A DNA stretch of 64,000 nt from Agathobaculum sp. NTUH-O15-33 (lineage in GTDB: Bacteria > Bacillota > Clostridia > Oscillospirales > Butyricicoccaceae), in assembly GCF_033193315.1 (NCBI RefSeq), contig NZ_CP136187.1, positions 2,445,501 to 2,509,500 on the forward strand. The letters are read 5' to 3'. The position numbers and the translations under genes were made by a program. The notes beneath the pieces are model-generated. The model saw only the letters and a list, made by a program, of their open reading frames with translations, did no database searches and was not told where the DNA came from. Below are positions 34,901 through 43,900 of this stretch, one piece after another (position 1 is the first letter of the stretch; each line of letters begins with the position of its first letter).

Positions 34901-37836
34901 GTTGGCACGGGCAGATCGCCGAACGCATGGTCAAATTCGATCGTTCGACCCACACACGCTGAGCCGCCCTGCGGATCAAACGCAATGACCAGTTGACCGC
35001 GTACCCACTTGGCATACAGCGTATGTGCTTCCGCTTCGCTTACCACTGTATCCGCCGTTACCTGTGTGCGGTAGTCCTTTTCCAAATACCAGCCCGCAAA
35101 GGTATTGTTGCCAGCGGGATCTGTCAATGTCGGCAGCGTTCCGTATTTTTCTCCGACGGTAGCGGATTGTTTTTTCGGATTTGACACCCCGCTTAAAGCT
35201 GCACTAAAGGAAATATCATACGTCTTACCGGTATAGACAGGATATAACCGGTGGTCGTATTCCACATCCACGGTATCTGTTTTCTTTTTCTGGGTAGCTG
35301 CATCTTCGGGATCTACATACCACCCCTTCAGTACCTGCCCATCACTCGACAAATTCGGCTGTTCACCATATGGCTGTCCGTAATCTATAATCTTTTCCCA
35401 CAGGAAATCCTCCGCCAGCACATAGGTGACGCGGATTTGCAGCGGCTCCCAGCCGGCATATAAGGTTTGGTTCTCCGCTTTGGTCACCTTGGTAAATCCG
35501 CCGCGCACCAAATCCTTGGGACCGCATACTGCATTGCTATACCAGCCGGTAAATACATAGCCCTTGCGCGTCGGGCTGGGCAAGGACGGGTACAGTTCGC
35601 CATAATAAATATCATGTGTCGCTGCGCCGCCATGCCAATCTATTGCTTCTGTTGTATTCTTGTCCAGCGTAAGCTTGTATTTTATCGGATTCCATTTTGC
35701 AAAAAGATTTAAATCACTTGGATAATTCCATATGCTTTGCACGGGACGGGCACTGGCGTCATATACCTTTTCACCCCACGCTCCATCCTCTGTCTTCGTA
35801 AAATACCCTTCAAAAACGCTTCCCGTTTTTTCCGGTTTTGCAAACGACGGCATGGCCGTATCGTATGTGACCGTCTGCGCAATGGCACTGCTTTCGTTTT
35901 GCGGATCGACCACCAGATTATAAGTGTTGGCCTTCCACTGCGCGTTTAGCGTATATGTGGCGTCGATTTTATCCCACGGTCTCAGACCGTTGCCATTCGG
36001 CCCAATATAAGTATTGGAGCTTTGGTCGTTATATCCCAAAAACGTATAGCCCTGCCGGATGGGCGGCGTAATAGCTGCAATAGGCTCATTGTAGGTGGCA
36101 TGAATCGTCGGCCCGGACTGCTGCCCGCCCTGCGGATCCAGCGTCACTGTCGTTTTTGCGGCTTCCCATTTTGCATATAGTGTGGTGCCTGCCCGAGTCG
36201 ACCACTTTTTTGTACTGCTGCCATCCGCGTTATATATTTTCTCTCCGCCGCCATCTGTTTTCGTATAGTATCCGCCAAACGAGTAGCCTTCTTTTATTGG
36301 CAATCCATCCTGCGGTATGGCTGGCAAAATTTCATTGTATTCCGCGGTCACCTCCGTTACTGGTTGCACCTTCGCGCCCTGTCCGTTTAGCACAATGGGG
36401 TATTCATCCCCTCTCCACTGTGCATACAGCGTTTTCGTGCCGCCGTCCGCTTCCCTGTCCGGTGTTAAGTCGATCGTCCAGTGGCGCACTGAGTTACCTA
36501 TGTCATTAAAATAGACATCGCCGCCATTTGGTGCTGTATAATAGCCTTTAAAAAACTTATCCTTCTTTTCCGGCAGTGTTTCACCGATCGCAATGCCGAC
36601 CGGCTCCGGCTGTTGGTCAAATTTGACCTTCGTCGAAGTGATCGAACCATCTTTATCGCCGCCATTCCGGTCGAACTGAACGGTATATGCTTCGGGCTCC
36701 CATTGTGCATATAGCTTACAGTTGCTCACACTCATATTGCGATCCTTATTGCCTACAATTTGACCGCTTTCGTCTGCCCAGCCGATAAACTTATAGCCCT
36801 CGCGCGTCGGATGGGGCAAATCGATATCGCTCGATTCAGGTTTCCAACCGCTTTCATCATCGCCCTCCCAGTACGGCCATTCTCCATTTGCCAAGTCATT
36901 TGCATTGGTATCGCCATACTTTTGATAATACTGCATGGTAAAGCTATTTCCATATTTCGCTTCATAATCGCTGGGGAGCGAAGCTTTGGTAGTGCCATTG
37001 CCGCTGGCCGAATCATTTAAATCAAGGGTAAGCGTAAAGGGAGCGATCGTTTTGTATTTCGGATACAGTGTAATATCATGATCAAGGAATGTGGTTTCAA
37101 ATTGAAATTCCTCTCCCGAACCATCCGCATGCTCAGTCCATGCCACAACCTTTTTGCCAATGCTGTCCGTATAGCTTGCAGGCAGCCTCGGCACATTATG
37201 AAAGCTGGAATTTAGTTCTACGATATTGATACTATCTTCGCCGTCTCCGTCTACCCATTTTGCCGGACAATATACATCATAATTCTGATCGCCAAAGCCG
37301 GCGTATCTCACCGTCGCGCACCACAGTTGCGCACACTGCGTACTGGTATGGGTGAGGGCGCCGGTATGATAATCCAGATTCATCGTATCGCCGTTCACCC
37401 GGTCAACATACAGTCCTTGAAAAGTCGCCAATAGAACCGTACCGCCCTGACAGTCCAAATTGCCAATATGCTGTCCATTCCATCGCGTACTGATAATACT
37501 GCCCTGATACGCGCCCACTGAATAATTCGGGGTTGCTTTAAAATATAATGGTTGTGCCGCGCCGGTTCTTTGGCCCGGATAGTCTTTGCGCCCTGTATTG
37601 GTTACCTCGTTCGATGTAAAGCCCGCAAATGACAAGGAGAATTCAGGGATCACGTCACGAACCATATCTCTGGCTCTATATTCCTCATGCACAGTTCCAC
37701 GCACCGGCTTAATTTCCACTTGCCACGTCCATGCGTTCCAGTCCGCCAACGCCTGAATCGGCATTACGCCGATTAGAATACAGCAGAGCAGTCCCATACT
37801 CATGACGCATTTTAATAATCGTTTTCCAATCTTCAT
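25933..37836 (-). CDS. Giant SLH surface protein B
   Basis: This is an intact 3967-residue secreted protein. A signal peptide (MKIGKRLLKCVMSMGLL to QALAD) is followed by a unique domain of about 200 residues. About ten Listeria-Bacteroides/InlB-type repeats (FDRNGG, GYYTAPNGG, LYAQW) come next, then several Ig-like units shared with proteins A and C, about nine composite units of roughly 215 residues and a Gly/Ser linker. Three C-terminal SLH domains start near nt 26470 (YDYVFANGLMKGVSSDRFAP and similar). There is no LPXTG motif, so anchoring is by SLH. AAAGGAG lies nine bases before the ATG. The distal ~1,700 residues are nearly identical to those of protein C. It is likely a fibrous adhesin or S-layer-associated protein; the ligand is unknown. 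Confidence 0.93.
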   Translation of the reverse strand: MKIGKRLLKCVMSMGLLCCILIGVMPIQALADWNAWTWQVEIKPVRGTVHEEYRARDMVRDVIPEFSLSFAGFTSNEVTNTGRKDYPGQRTGAAQPLYFKATPNYSVGAYQGSIISTRWNGQHIGNLDCQGGTVLLATFQGLYVDRVNGDTMNLDYHTGALTHTSTQCAQLWCATVRYAGFGDQNYDVYCPAKWVDGDGEDSINIVELNSSFHNVPRLPASYTDSIGKKVVAWTEHADGSGEEFQFETTFLDHDITLYPKYKTIAPFTLTLDLNDSASGNGTTKASLPSDYEAKYGNSFTMQYYQKYGDTNANDLANGEWPYWEGDDESGWKPESSDIDLPHPTREGYKFIGWADESGQIVGNKDRNMSVSNCKLYAQWEPEAYTVQFDRNGGDKDGSITSTKVKFDQQPEPVGIAIGETLPEKKDKFFKGYYTAPNGGDVYFNDIGNSVRHWTIDLTPDREADGGTKTLYAQWRGDEYPIVLNGQGAKVQPVTEVTAEYNEILPAIPQDGLPIKEGYSFGGYYTKTDGGGEKIYNADGSSTKKWSTRAGTTLYAKWEAAKTTVTLDPQGGQQSGPTIHATYNEPIAAITPPIRQGYTFLGYNDQSSNTYIGPNGNGLRPWDKIDATYTLNAQWKANTYNLVVDPQNESSAIAQTVTYDTAMPSFAKPEKTGSVFEGYFTKTEDGAWGEKVYDASARPVQSIWNYPSDLNLFAKWNPIKYKLTLDKNTTEAIDWHGGAATHDIYYGELYPSLPSPTRKGYVFTGWYSNAVCGPKDLVRGGFTKVTKAENQTLYAGWEPLQIRVTYVLAEDFLWEKIIDYGQPYGEQPNLSSDGQVLKGWYVDPEDAATQKKKTDTVDVEYDHRLYPVYTGKTYDISFSAALSGVSNPKKQSATVGEKYGTLPTLTDPAGNNTFAGWYLEKDYRTQVTADTVVSEAEAHTLYAKWVRGQLVIAFDPQGGSACVGRTIEFDHAFGDLPVPTRKGYAFKGWYQNAAGTGTAATATDKASNTGNGTLTLYAKWTPITVPVTFKTTLANTSISGSTMTQQFADAKYDQTYGSLFGGTIPAPNNGTGGAYTFTGWFTDMGWKIENDTKISSLEGHTITAGWRNNQATIILNENGGVLDSSVQAVNVRALNSSLTLPGADKVSRTGYTFLGWSQNQTASTPDSGLTPGSYKPTSTETIVLYAVWKVNQGYYQVQHYQQQPNGDYTVRETESPLERDAGTLVSAQAKTYPGYQINYRAANTVASGTVEAGKTLTLKLYYDLDIYSAVMEVPQGYQVEVVTGQTIGRTDSGNQDNAFDIRRGGTLAFRVKDAAGNATDTPFIVQVNGTEVKPAADGIYKISMDGPKSVVIGVEQIYHVRAKEGETGYRIVAVPENTEFVAHGNDYSFTVKLDPQYSQSSIKVTTTPEGGSSQELTARDGVYTIPSVKADHTVSVTGLTLNRYQVTYGTGSGYTIAKVDATTVPYNGSHSFTVTVAYDCAGAAPVVRANGGKALDPIRISGTTYTYKLEAIREDQHITVDALAAHTHTVSYEDSADYRIVPIDGMSNPVAHGGMFAFTFDFSAAYQNASPIVIATGSSGKTEKLTSHGSTYYLWDITEDTKLTFENMTTKTCKVNVVEGYGYTVEPLTTGNVVGYGGTYMFALQLNGDYAEGDPDVRANNDPVSPKIKLDDQPIYVYSVGNVITDTKVTVELPDKKTFAISWVVDGKTTTENVEEGEIPLFGSVPQKESTGSADFVFQGWKDASGKIYTGQLPPVSADATYTAVFGQTERKYQVLWSVNGAVTSESYLYGAAPEFTGETERPEDSQYRYTFTGWSDGKKTYAPGAALPLVSGPVTYTAQYEIAAREYELTVQYQYANGSTAAPEKRMPVAAGETYSADSPNISGYTPTQQTLTGTMPSTDLNLTVVYYSDSGTPYKVVHKKQELSGAGYVMAETEQLRGTPGEQTEAVAKAYEGFTAQGFSQTAINRDGMTEIEIKYNRNSYEVKWDPNGGYFNDAGLTTAVKSETYQYGETINEPEVRHASEAANSFTFAGWNAAVPQTMPAGSQSYTAYWTPSARVYTVKVSFVDQDGKAIGGAEPVSGKFAVGSDYYLSGFPAVSGKTASQTSVSGVMPASNVNVTVVYYDESTAATYTVEHYLAGTDGTYGAAYETETRTGFADRQTSETGKNYDGYTVDHVEQATVTADGKAVVKAYYARRYYTVTWDAGGGTFPGGAANELTSVRYGAAVSAPTAPTKAADANYTYTFSGWYPSVAGEMPSYDVTYTAQYIRTPRTYTLTVQYLYADGTQAKQAVVKENMSVGESYRIASPEVSGYAANRTVVTGVMPASDTTETVTYVSTSGVEYTVKHVREAVGGDIEETEVLRGTTGAQTSALPRSYDGYTAQKVQQTTIRADGTAAVEIRYTRNSYQVVWNGNGGTIGGQKTVTRTVKYGETLTPPSTPVKNGDAQFGYAFAGWEPSVPQTMPAGDQTFFATWSAVQNQYTLTVHYKKADGGEAAPSKSEVYTVGQNYTVSSPAVEGMTPNLETVTGIMPAADTEITVTYYPNNATRYTVKHLQKDAAGEGYTLAETEYLRGTAGEQTKAAAKTYAGFKKPSSVTQQTISSETETVVEIQYERESYTVTWNAGDGQFDGNAATKISTVKYGAAITGAPTPTKAADDLFTYRFTGWSPSVADTMPAWDVAYTAQYERTAKPYTLTVLYRFADGTTAHEPHREQVSTGGSYNVESPSIEGYAPNQSVVTGTMPAKDTEILVTYVSTKGVTYKVQHLLEQEDGTYGPIKDEQVQRGQPGAQTAAVPKIYEGYTAGTPEQQTILANGNTTVQIKYARNGYQVTWNAAGGKVNGEDRWTQTVKYGASITKPADPTRTSDAGYAYTFGGWDAEIPETMPAGDLSFTAKWNTNRQTYRLTVRYQYENGTEAHASQDYQFIVGESYEIKDIPAVEGYRPNVTSVKGTMPAQNTVVTVLYYPETGTQYTVKHLLQPVSGEAYELADTETLRGETGKESKAAARSYPGFTAQRVVQKPIAADGSTLVEVRYTRNEYTVTWNAGEGAFSGGEKSKTATYRYGAAIDRPTNLTRPADANFDYVFTGWTPEVPETMPPQNVTYTAQYGRAAQSYQLTVTYKMGDGTAAPEAHQETVTAGRSYRVVSPKVEGYTPSIAIVTGTMPSHDTEVLVTYYSNQGVQYKVVHKLQNLNGTAYEQADFDLLYGQTGTQTRAEPRVYTGFTPQAIEQQTVNADGGTVVEILYTRNSYKVTWNGAGGKVNGEDETIQSVKYGGSITSPTRLAKDEDVNYSYRFSKWDKAIPSEMPAKDLYFIAQWDTDERSYEVTVSYQNKDGSEAFEDISDVYAIGKDYAIYTPEKEGYFPSLETVTGTMPANDLAFTVTYFPNTDAKYIVKHVLEPLPDMPMLLAMDDTDGIVYVEETMGGTVDEETQARPMPIPGFTAETYTQETIGGDTVVTIRYKRNEYDVVWDGNGGKWGEDETQTTTLLYGQRIAEPEEPTREADANSGYTFLSWGAKLPETMPAENLTYVARWSTAARDYTYTVKFVCEDGATAPEPITGTLAAGSAYTFTDFPALDGYVAIPNSLTGIMPASDLTLTVTYYPSAMGVPYKVEQYMEQADGSYKAEKTEERIGIAGQMTAETAEELAHYTARPVEQQKILGSGETVVKIYYERKAYTVTFDGNGGTLEGAASVRGKWGAAVTAPTATREGYTFEGWLPAFSGTIPQADATYQAQWKTNSGGGTGGGDSGGGGAGGGGGGATGPAEPDKPGTDDAGFTPCDGGESCPTKGTFLDNPYGSWYHDYVDYVFANGLMKGVSSDRFAPDETLTRGMLVTILYRMAGSPAVSGASPFADVAEGKWYTDAILWATQTDVAGGYGNDRFGPDDPITREQTAAILYRYAVLKGFDTDGRAELSGFTDANEVSAWAREAMQWCVQKSLITGRTEQELAPAGTATRAEIAAILSRYCGQVAK
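26241..31330 (-). repeat. Long near-identical repeat, copy 1 (3' part of giant B)
   Basis: This stretch matches 38290-43382 in direct orientation almost base for base. The offset is 12,049 near the SLH end and 12,052 further in, so only about 3 bp of net indel occurs outside the linker. Scattered substitutions are mostly silent. It covers the first two SLH domains and most of the composite units. Confidence 0.85.
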
Positions 37837-37889
37837 ATCCCTCTACTCCTTTTGGCTATGGTTTCGGCCGAAGGGCCGTTATGTGATTT

Positions 37890-37954
37890 CTTTCCCGCAA
37901 GCCCTCTTGCAACATCAAGAGGGCTTGCGGGAAAGGGGGAAGCGCTTGTTCCCC
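37890..37954 (-). repeat. Double-hairpin spacer between giants C and B
   Basis: A perfect 20-bp stem (37890-37909 with 37916-37935; core CCCGCAAGCCCTC) is followed by a GGGGGA/TTCCCC stem (37935-37954). The core shares CCCGCAAGCCCT with the spacer after giant B. A palindrome TTCGGCCGAA lies at 37863-37872. Confidence 0.65.
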
Positions 37955-37972
37955 ACTTTCCTGCTTGGCCTG

Positions 37973-40900
37973 TCAGGCCTTGCTTTGGTTCACATAGGTA
38001 CAGAAACGGGATAGGATGGCCGCCACCTGCGCGCGGGTCGCGCTGCCCGCGGGTTCCAGCGTATCCGCGCCCGTGCCCGTGATCAGGCCGCAGTTCACCG
38101 CCCAAGAGACGGCTTCCACCGCCCATGGGGATACCGCGCCGCCATCCGCAAAGGCGGAAAGGTCGGCCGCGCCCTGCGTCGGTACCCCGGTGCTCTTAGC
38201 AAACCGCTGTAGGATCGCCGCCATCTGCTCACGGGTAATCGCATCCTCCACGCCGAATTGGTTATTGCCGTAGCCGTTTACCACGCTGGTCTGCGTGGCC
38301 CAGAGGATAGCGTCCGTATACCACTTGCCTTCCGCCACATCGGCGAAGGGCGACGCGCCGCTCACCGCCGGTGAACCCGCCATGCGGTACAGGATGGTCA
38401 CCAGCATGCCGCGCGTGAGCGTTTCATCCGGCGCGAACCGGTCGCTTGACACGCCCTTCATCAGCCCGTTTGCAAATACATAGTCCACATAATCGTGGTA
38501 CCAGCTGCCGTAGGGGTTGTCGAGGAACGTGCCCTTGGTCGGGCAGCTCTCGCCGCCGTCGCAGGGGGTAACCCCGGCGTCGTCCGTGCCGGGCTTGTCC
38601 GGTTCGGCGGGCCCGGTGGCTCCGCCACCGCCGCCTCCGCCGCCGGAACCGCCTCCACCGGAACCTCCGCCGCCATCGTCCGTGGTTTCGGCCTTCCATT
38701 GCGCTGTGTAAGTGGCGTCTGCCTGCGGGATTGTTCCGCTAAACGCAGGCTGCCAGCCCTCGAACGTATACCCTTCGCGCGTGGCTGTCGGCGCGGTTAC
38801 GGCCGCGCCCCATTTGCCCCGCACGCTTGCGGCGCCTTCCATAGCGCCGCCGTTCCCATCGAACGTTATCGTATACCCCTTACGCTCGTAATAAATCTTT
38901 ACCACCGTTTCGCCGCTGCCGAGGATCTTTTGCTGCTCCACCGGTCTCGCCGTGTAGTGCGCGAGCTCCTCCGCTGTTTCGGCGGTCATCTGGCCGGCGA
39001 TGCCAATGCGTTCCTCCGTCTTTTCCGCCTTGTAGCTGCCGTCCGCCTGCTCCATGTACTGCTCCACCTTGTACGGAACGCCCATGGCGCTGGGGTAATA
39101 CGTCACCGTAAGGGTAAGGTCGCTCGCCGGCATAATACCGGTTAAGCTGTTCGGAATCGCCACGTAGCCGTCCAGCGCGGGGAAATCGGTGAACGTATAC
39201 GCGCTGCCCGCCGCGAGCGTGCCGGTGATCGGCTCCGGCGCGGTCGCTCCGTCCTCGCAGACGAACTTCACGGTATACGTGTAATCCCGCGCCGCTGTGC
39301 TCCAACGCGCCACATAGGTCAGGTTTTCCGCGGGCATGGTCTCCGGCAGCTTCGCGCCCCAGCTCAGGAACGTGTAGCCGCTGGTCGCGTCCGCTTCCCG
39401 CGTCGGTTCTTCCGGTTCCGCGATGCGCTGGCCGTACAGCAGTGTGGTGGTCTGCGTTTCGTCCTCTCCCCACTTGCCGCCGTTGCCGTCCCAGACGACG
39501 TCATACTCGTTGCGCTTGTACCGGATCGTTACCACCGTATCGCCGCCTATGGTCTCCTGCGTATACGTTTCCGCCGTAAAGCCGGGGATCGGCATGGGCC
39601 TTGCCTGTGTTTCTTCGTCTACCGTGCCGCCCATGGTCTCTTCCACATAGACGATACCGTCCGTGTCGTCCACGACCAGAAGCATCGGCATATCCGGCAG
39701 CGGTTCCAGCACGTGCTTTACAATGTACTTCGCGTCCGTGTTCGGGAAATAGGTCACGGTAAACGCGAGGTCGTTCGCCGGCATTGTGCCGGTTACCGTT
39801 TCAAGGCTCGGGAAGTATCCTTCCTTCTCCGGCGTATAAATCGCGTAGTCCTTGCCGATGGCGTACACGTCCGAGATATCCTCAAAGGCTTCGCTGCCGT
39901 CCTTGTTTCGGTACGAGACCGTTACCTCATAGCTCCGTTCATCCGTGTCCCACTGGGCGATAAAGTACAGGTCGTTCGCCGGCATCTCCGACGGAATCGC
40001 CTTATCCCATTTGCTGAACGTATAGTCATAATTGACGTCGCTTAGCTTAGTAGGCCGGTTAGGCGCGGAGAGCGCAGCGCCGTATTTCACGCTCTGTATC
40101 GTTTCGTCTTCTCCGTTCACCGTACCGCCCGCGCCGTTCCACGTTACCTTGTAGCTGTTGCGGGTGTACAGAATTTCCACCACGGTGCCGCCGTCCGCGT
40201 TCACCGTCTGCTGCTCTATCGCTTGCGGTGTAAAGCCTGTGTAAACACGCGGTTCGGCCCGCGTCTGCGTACCCGTTTGGCCGTACAGCAGTTCAAAGTC
40301 CGCTTGCTCATACGCCGTGCCGTTCAGGTTTTGCAGCTTATGCACCACCTTGTACTGCACCCCTTGGTTCGAGTAGTACGTCACCAGCACCTCGGTATCG
40401 TGCGACGGCATCGTGCCGGTCACGATCGCGATGGACGGCGTGTACCCTTCCACCTTGGGCGATACCACACGGTAGGTCCGGCCCGCCGTTACCGTTTCTT
40501 GATGCGCTTCCGGCGCCGCCGTTCCGTCACCCATTTTGTAGGTCACGGTAAGCTGGTAGCTTTGCGCCGCGCGGCCATACTGCGCGGTATACGTCACGTT
40601 CTGCGGCGGCATGGTCTCCGGCACTCTCGGCGTCCAGCCGGTGAATACATAGTCAAAGTTCGCGTCCGCCGGTCTCGTCAGGTTGGCCGGCCGGTCTATT
40701 GCCGCTCCATAACGATAGGTCGCGGTTTTGCTCTTTTCACCGCCTGAGAACGCGCCTTCCCCCGCGTTCCACGTCACCGTGTATTCATTGCGCGTGTAGC
40801 GCACTTCTACCAAGGTGCTGCCATCTGCCGCGATTGGTTTCTGCACGACGCGCTGCGCCGTAAAGCCCGGATAGCTGCGCGCCGCGGCCTTGCTCTCCTT

Positions 40901-43900
40901 GCCCGTCTCGCCCCGCAGGGTTTCGGTATCCGCAAGCTCATAGGCTTCGCCGCTTACCGGCTGGAGCAGGTGTTTTACCGTGTACTGCGTGCCGGTCTCC
41001 GGGTAGTAAACCACAGTCACCGTCTCGTCCTTCGCGGGCATCGTGCCCTTCACGCTCGTCACGTTCGGGCGGTAGCCTTCTACCGCCGGGATGTCCTTGA
41101 TCTCATAGCCCTCGCCGACGATAAACTGGTAGTCCTGCGACGCGTGGGCTTCCGTGCCGTTTTCGTACTGATACCGCACGGTAAGCCGGTAGGTCTGGCG
41201 GTTGGTGTTCCACTTGGCGGTAAAGGACAGATCGCCCGCGGGCATCGTTTCCGGTATCTCCGCGTCCCAGCCGCCGAAGGTGTAGGCGTAACCCGCGTCG
41301 CTTGTGCGGGTCGGGTCCGCGGGCTTGGTGATTGACGCGCCGTACTTCACGGTCTGCGTCCATCGGTCCTCCCCGTTTACCTTGCCGCCCGCCGCGTTCC
41401 ACGTCACCTGATACCCGTTCCGCGCGTACTTAATCTGCACTGTGGTATTGCCGTTCGCCAGAAGCGTCTGCTGCTCCGGCGTTCCGGCGGTGTAGCCCTC
41501 ATAGATTTTGGGCACCGCCGCCGTCTGCGCGCCCGGCTGGCCGCGCTGTACCTGCTCGTCCTTGATCGGGCCGTAGGTCCCGTCCTCCTGTTCCAGAAGG
41601 TGCTGCACCTTGTAGGTCACGCCCTTGGTGGATACGTAGGTAACGAGTATCTCCGTATCCTTCGCGGGCATGGTGCCGGTTACCACGCTTTGGTTAGGCG
41701 CATAGCCCTCGATACTCGGACTTTCCACGTTGTAGCTGCCGCCCGTGCTCACCTGTTCCGTATGCGGTTCGTGCGCCGTTGTGCCGTCCGCGAAGCGGTA
41801 CAGCACGGTGAGCGTATACGGCTTGGCCGTGCGCTCGTACTGCGCCGTGTAGGCCACATCCCACGCGGGCATGGTATCCGCCACCGAAGGCGACCAGCCG
41901 GTGAACCGGTACGTGAACAGATCGTCCGCCGCCTTCGTTGGGGTGGGCGCTCCGGTGATTGCCGCGCCGTACTTTACGGTGCTGATTTTCGTCGCGGCGT
42001 TGCCGTCGAACTGGCCGTCCCCCGCGTTCCATGTCACCGTGTAGCTTTCGCGCTCGTACTGAATCTCCACCACGGTTTCCGTCTCGCTGGAAATGGTCTG
42101 CTGCGTCACGGAAGACGGTTTCTTGAAGCCCGCGTACGTCTTGGCCGCGGCCTTGGTCTGCTCGCCCGCCGTACCGCGTAAGTATTCCGTCTCCGCAAGG
42201 GTGTAGCCTTCGCCTGCCGCGTCTTTTTGCAGGTGCTTCACTGTGTACCGTGTGGCGTTGTTCGGGTAGTACGTCACCGTGATCTCCGTATCCGCCGCGG
42301 GCATGATACCTGTAACGGTTTCCAGATTCGGCGTCATGCCCTCCACGGCTGGCGAACTCACGGTATAGTTTTGTCCCACGGTATAGACTTCGCTCTTGCT
42401 CGGCGCGGCTTCGCCGCCGTCCGCTTTTTTGTAGTGCACCGTTAGGGTGTATTGGTTCTGCACCGCGGACCACGTTGCAAAGAACGTCTGGTCCCCCGCG
42501 GGCATCGTCTGCGGTACCGACGGCTCCCATCCGGCAAACGCATACCCGAACTGCGCGTCTCCGTTCTTTACCGGCGTGGACGGCGGCGTAAGCGTTTCGC
42601 CGTACTTAACGGTCCGCGTTACGGTCTTTTGGCCGCCGATCGTGCCGCCGTTGCCGTTCCATACCACCTGATAGCTGTTTCTCGTGTAACGGATCTCCAC
42701 CGCTGCCTTTCCGTCCGCGCGAATGGTGGTCTGCTGTACCTTCTGCGCCGTATAGCCGTCATAGCTGCGCGGCAGGGCCGACGTCTGCGCGCCCGTTGTT
42801 CCGCGCAGCACCTCGGTCTCCTCGATGTCGCCGCCCACGGCCTCCCGCACATGCTTTACCGTATACTCCACGCCGCTTGTGGAGACATAGGTGACCGTCT
42901 CCGTCGTATCCGACGCGGGCATAACGCCCGTTACCACCGTGCGGTTTGCCACGTACCCGCTTACCTCAGGCGACGCGATCCGGTAGCTTTCGCCTACCGA
43001 CATGTTTTCCTTTACCACGGCTTCCTTCGCCTGCGTGCCGTCCGCGTACAGGTATTGCACCGTTAGCGTATACGTGCGCGGCGTTCTTATGTACTGCGCC
43101 GTGTAGGTCACATCGTACGACGGCATTTCACCGGCAACCGACGGATACCAGCCGCTGAAGGTATAGGTATAGTTCGCGTCCGCCGCTTTGGTGGGCGAAG
43201 AGGGCGCGCTCACCGCCGCCCCATACCGCACGCTCATGAGCTGGTTTGCCGCGCCGCCCGGGAAGGTTCCGCCGCCCGCGTCCCATGTGACGGTGTAATA
43301 CCGCCGCGCGTAGTACGCCTTGACGACCGCCTTCCCATCCGCTGTGACTGTGGCCTGATCTACATGGTCCGGTGCATAGCCATCGTAGTTCTTGCCGGTC
43401 TCGCTCGTAACCTGTCCGGTGTAGCCGGTACGCTGCTCTGTTTCGTACGGCGCGGCGCTATACGCGCCCGTTGCGTCCGCAAGGTAATGCTCCACCGTGT
43501 AGCCCGAGGCATCCGCCGCGTCGTAATACGCTACTGTAACAGCTACGTTCGCCGCGGGCATCACGCCGGAAGCGCTCGTTTGGCTTGGCTGCTTGCCGTC
43601 TACCGTCGGGAACCCGGACAGATAATAATCCGACCCCGCGGCAAACTTACCGCTTACCGGCTGCACACCCGCTATGGCCGCGCCCGACTTGTCCACAAAG
43701 TTCACTGTTACCGTGTACATCCGCGCCGACGGCGTCCAATACGCCGTGAAACCCGTGTTGAATGCCGGCATGGTTTCAGGCACCGTACCGTCCCAGCCCG
43801 CGAAGGTGTAGCTGTTCGCCGCTTCCGACGTATGCTTTACCTTCGGCACTGTGATTGTTTCGCCGTATTGGTAAATTTCGATCTTTGCCGTTGTGGATAG

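Noticed and set aside
16278..37836. Sortase anchoring (LPXTG) of the giant proteins
   Set aside because: No LPXTG-hydrophobic-basic tail at any C-terminus; all complete C-termini carry SLH domains.
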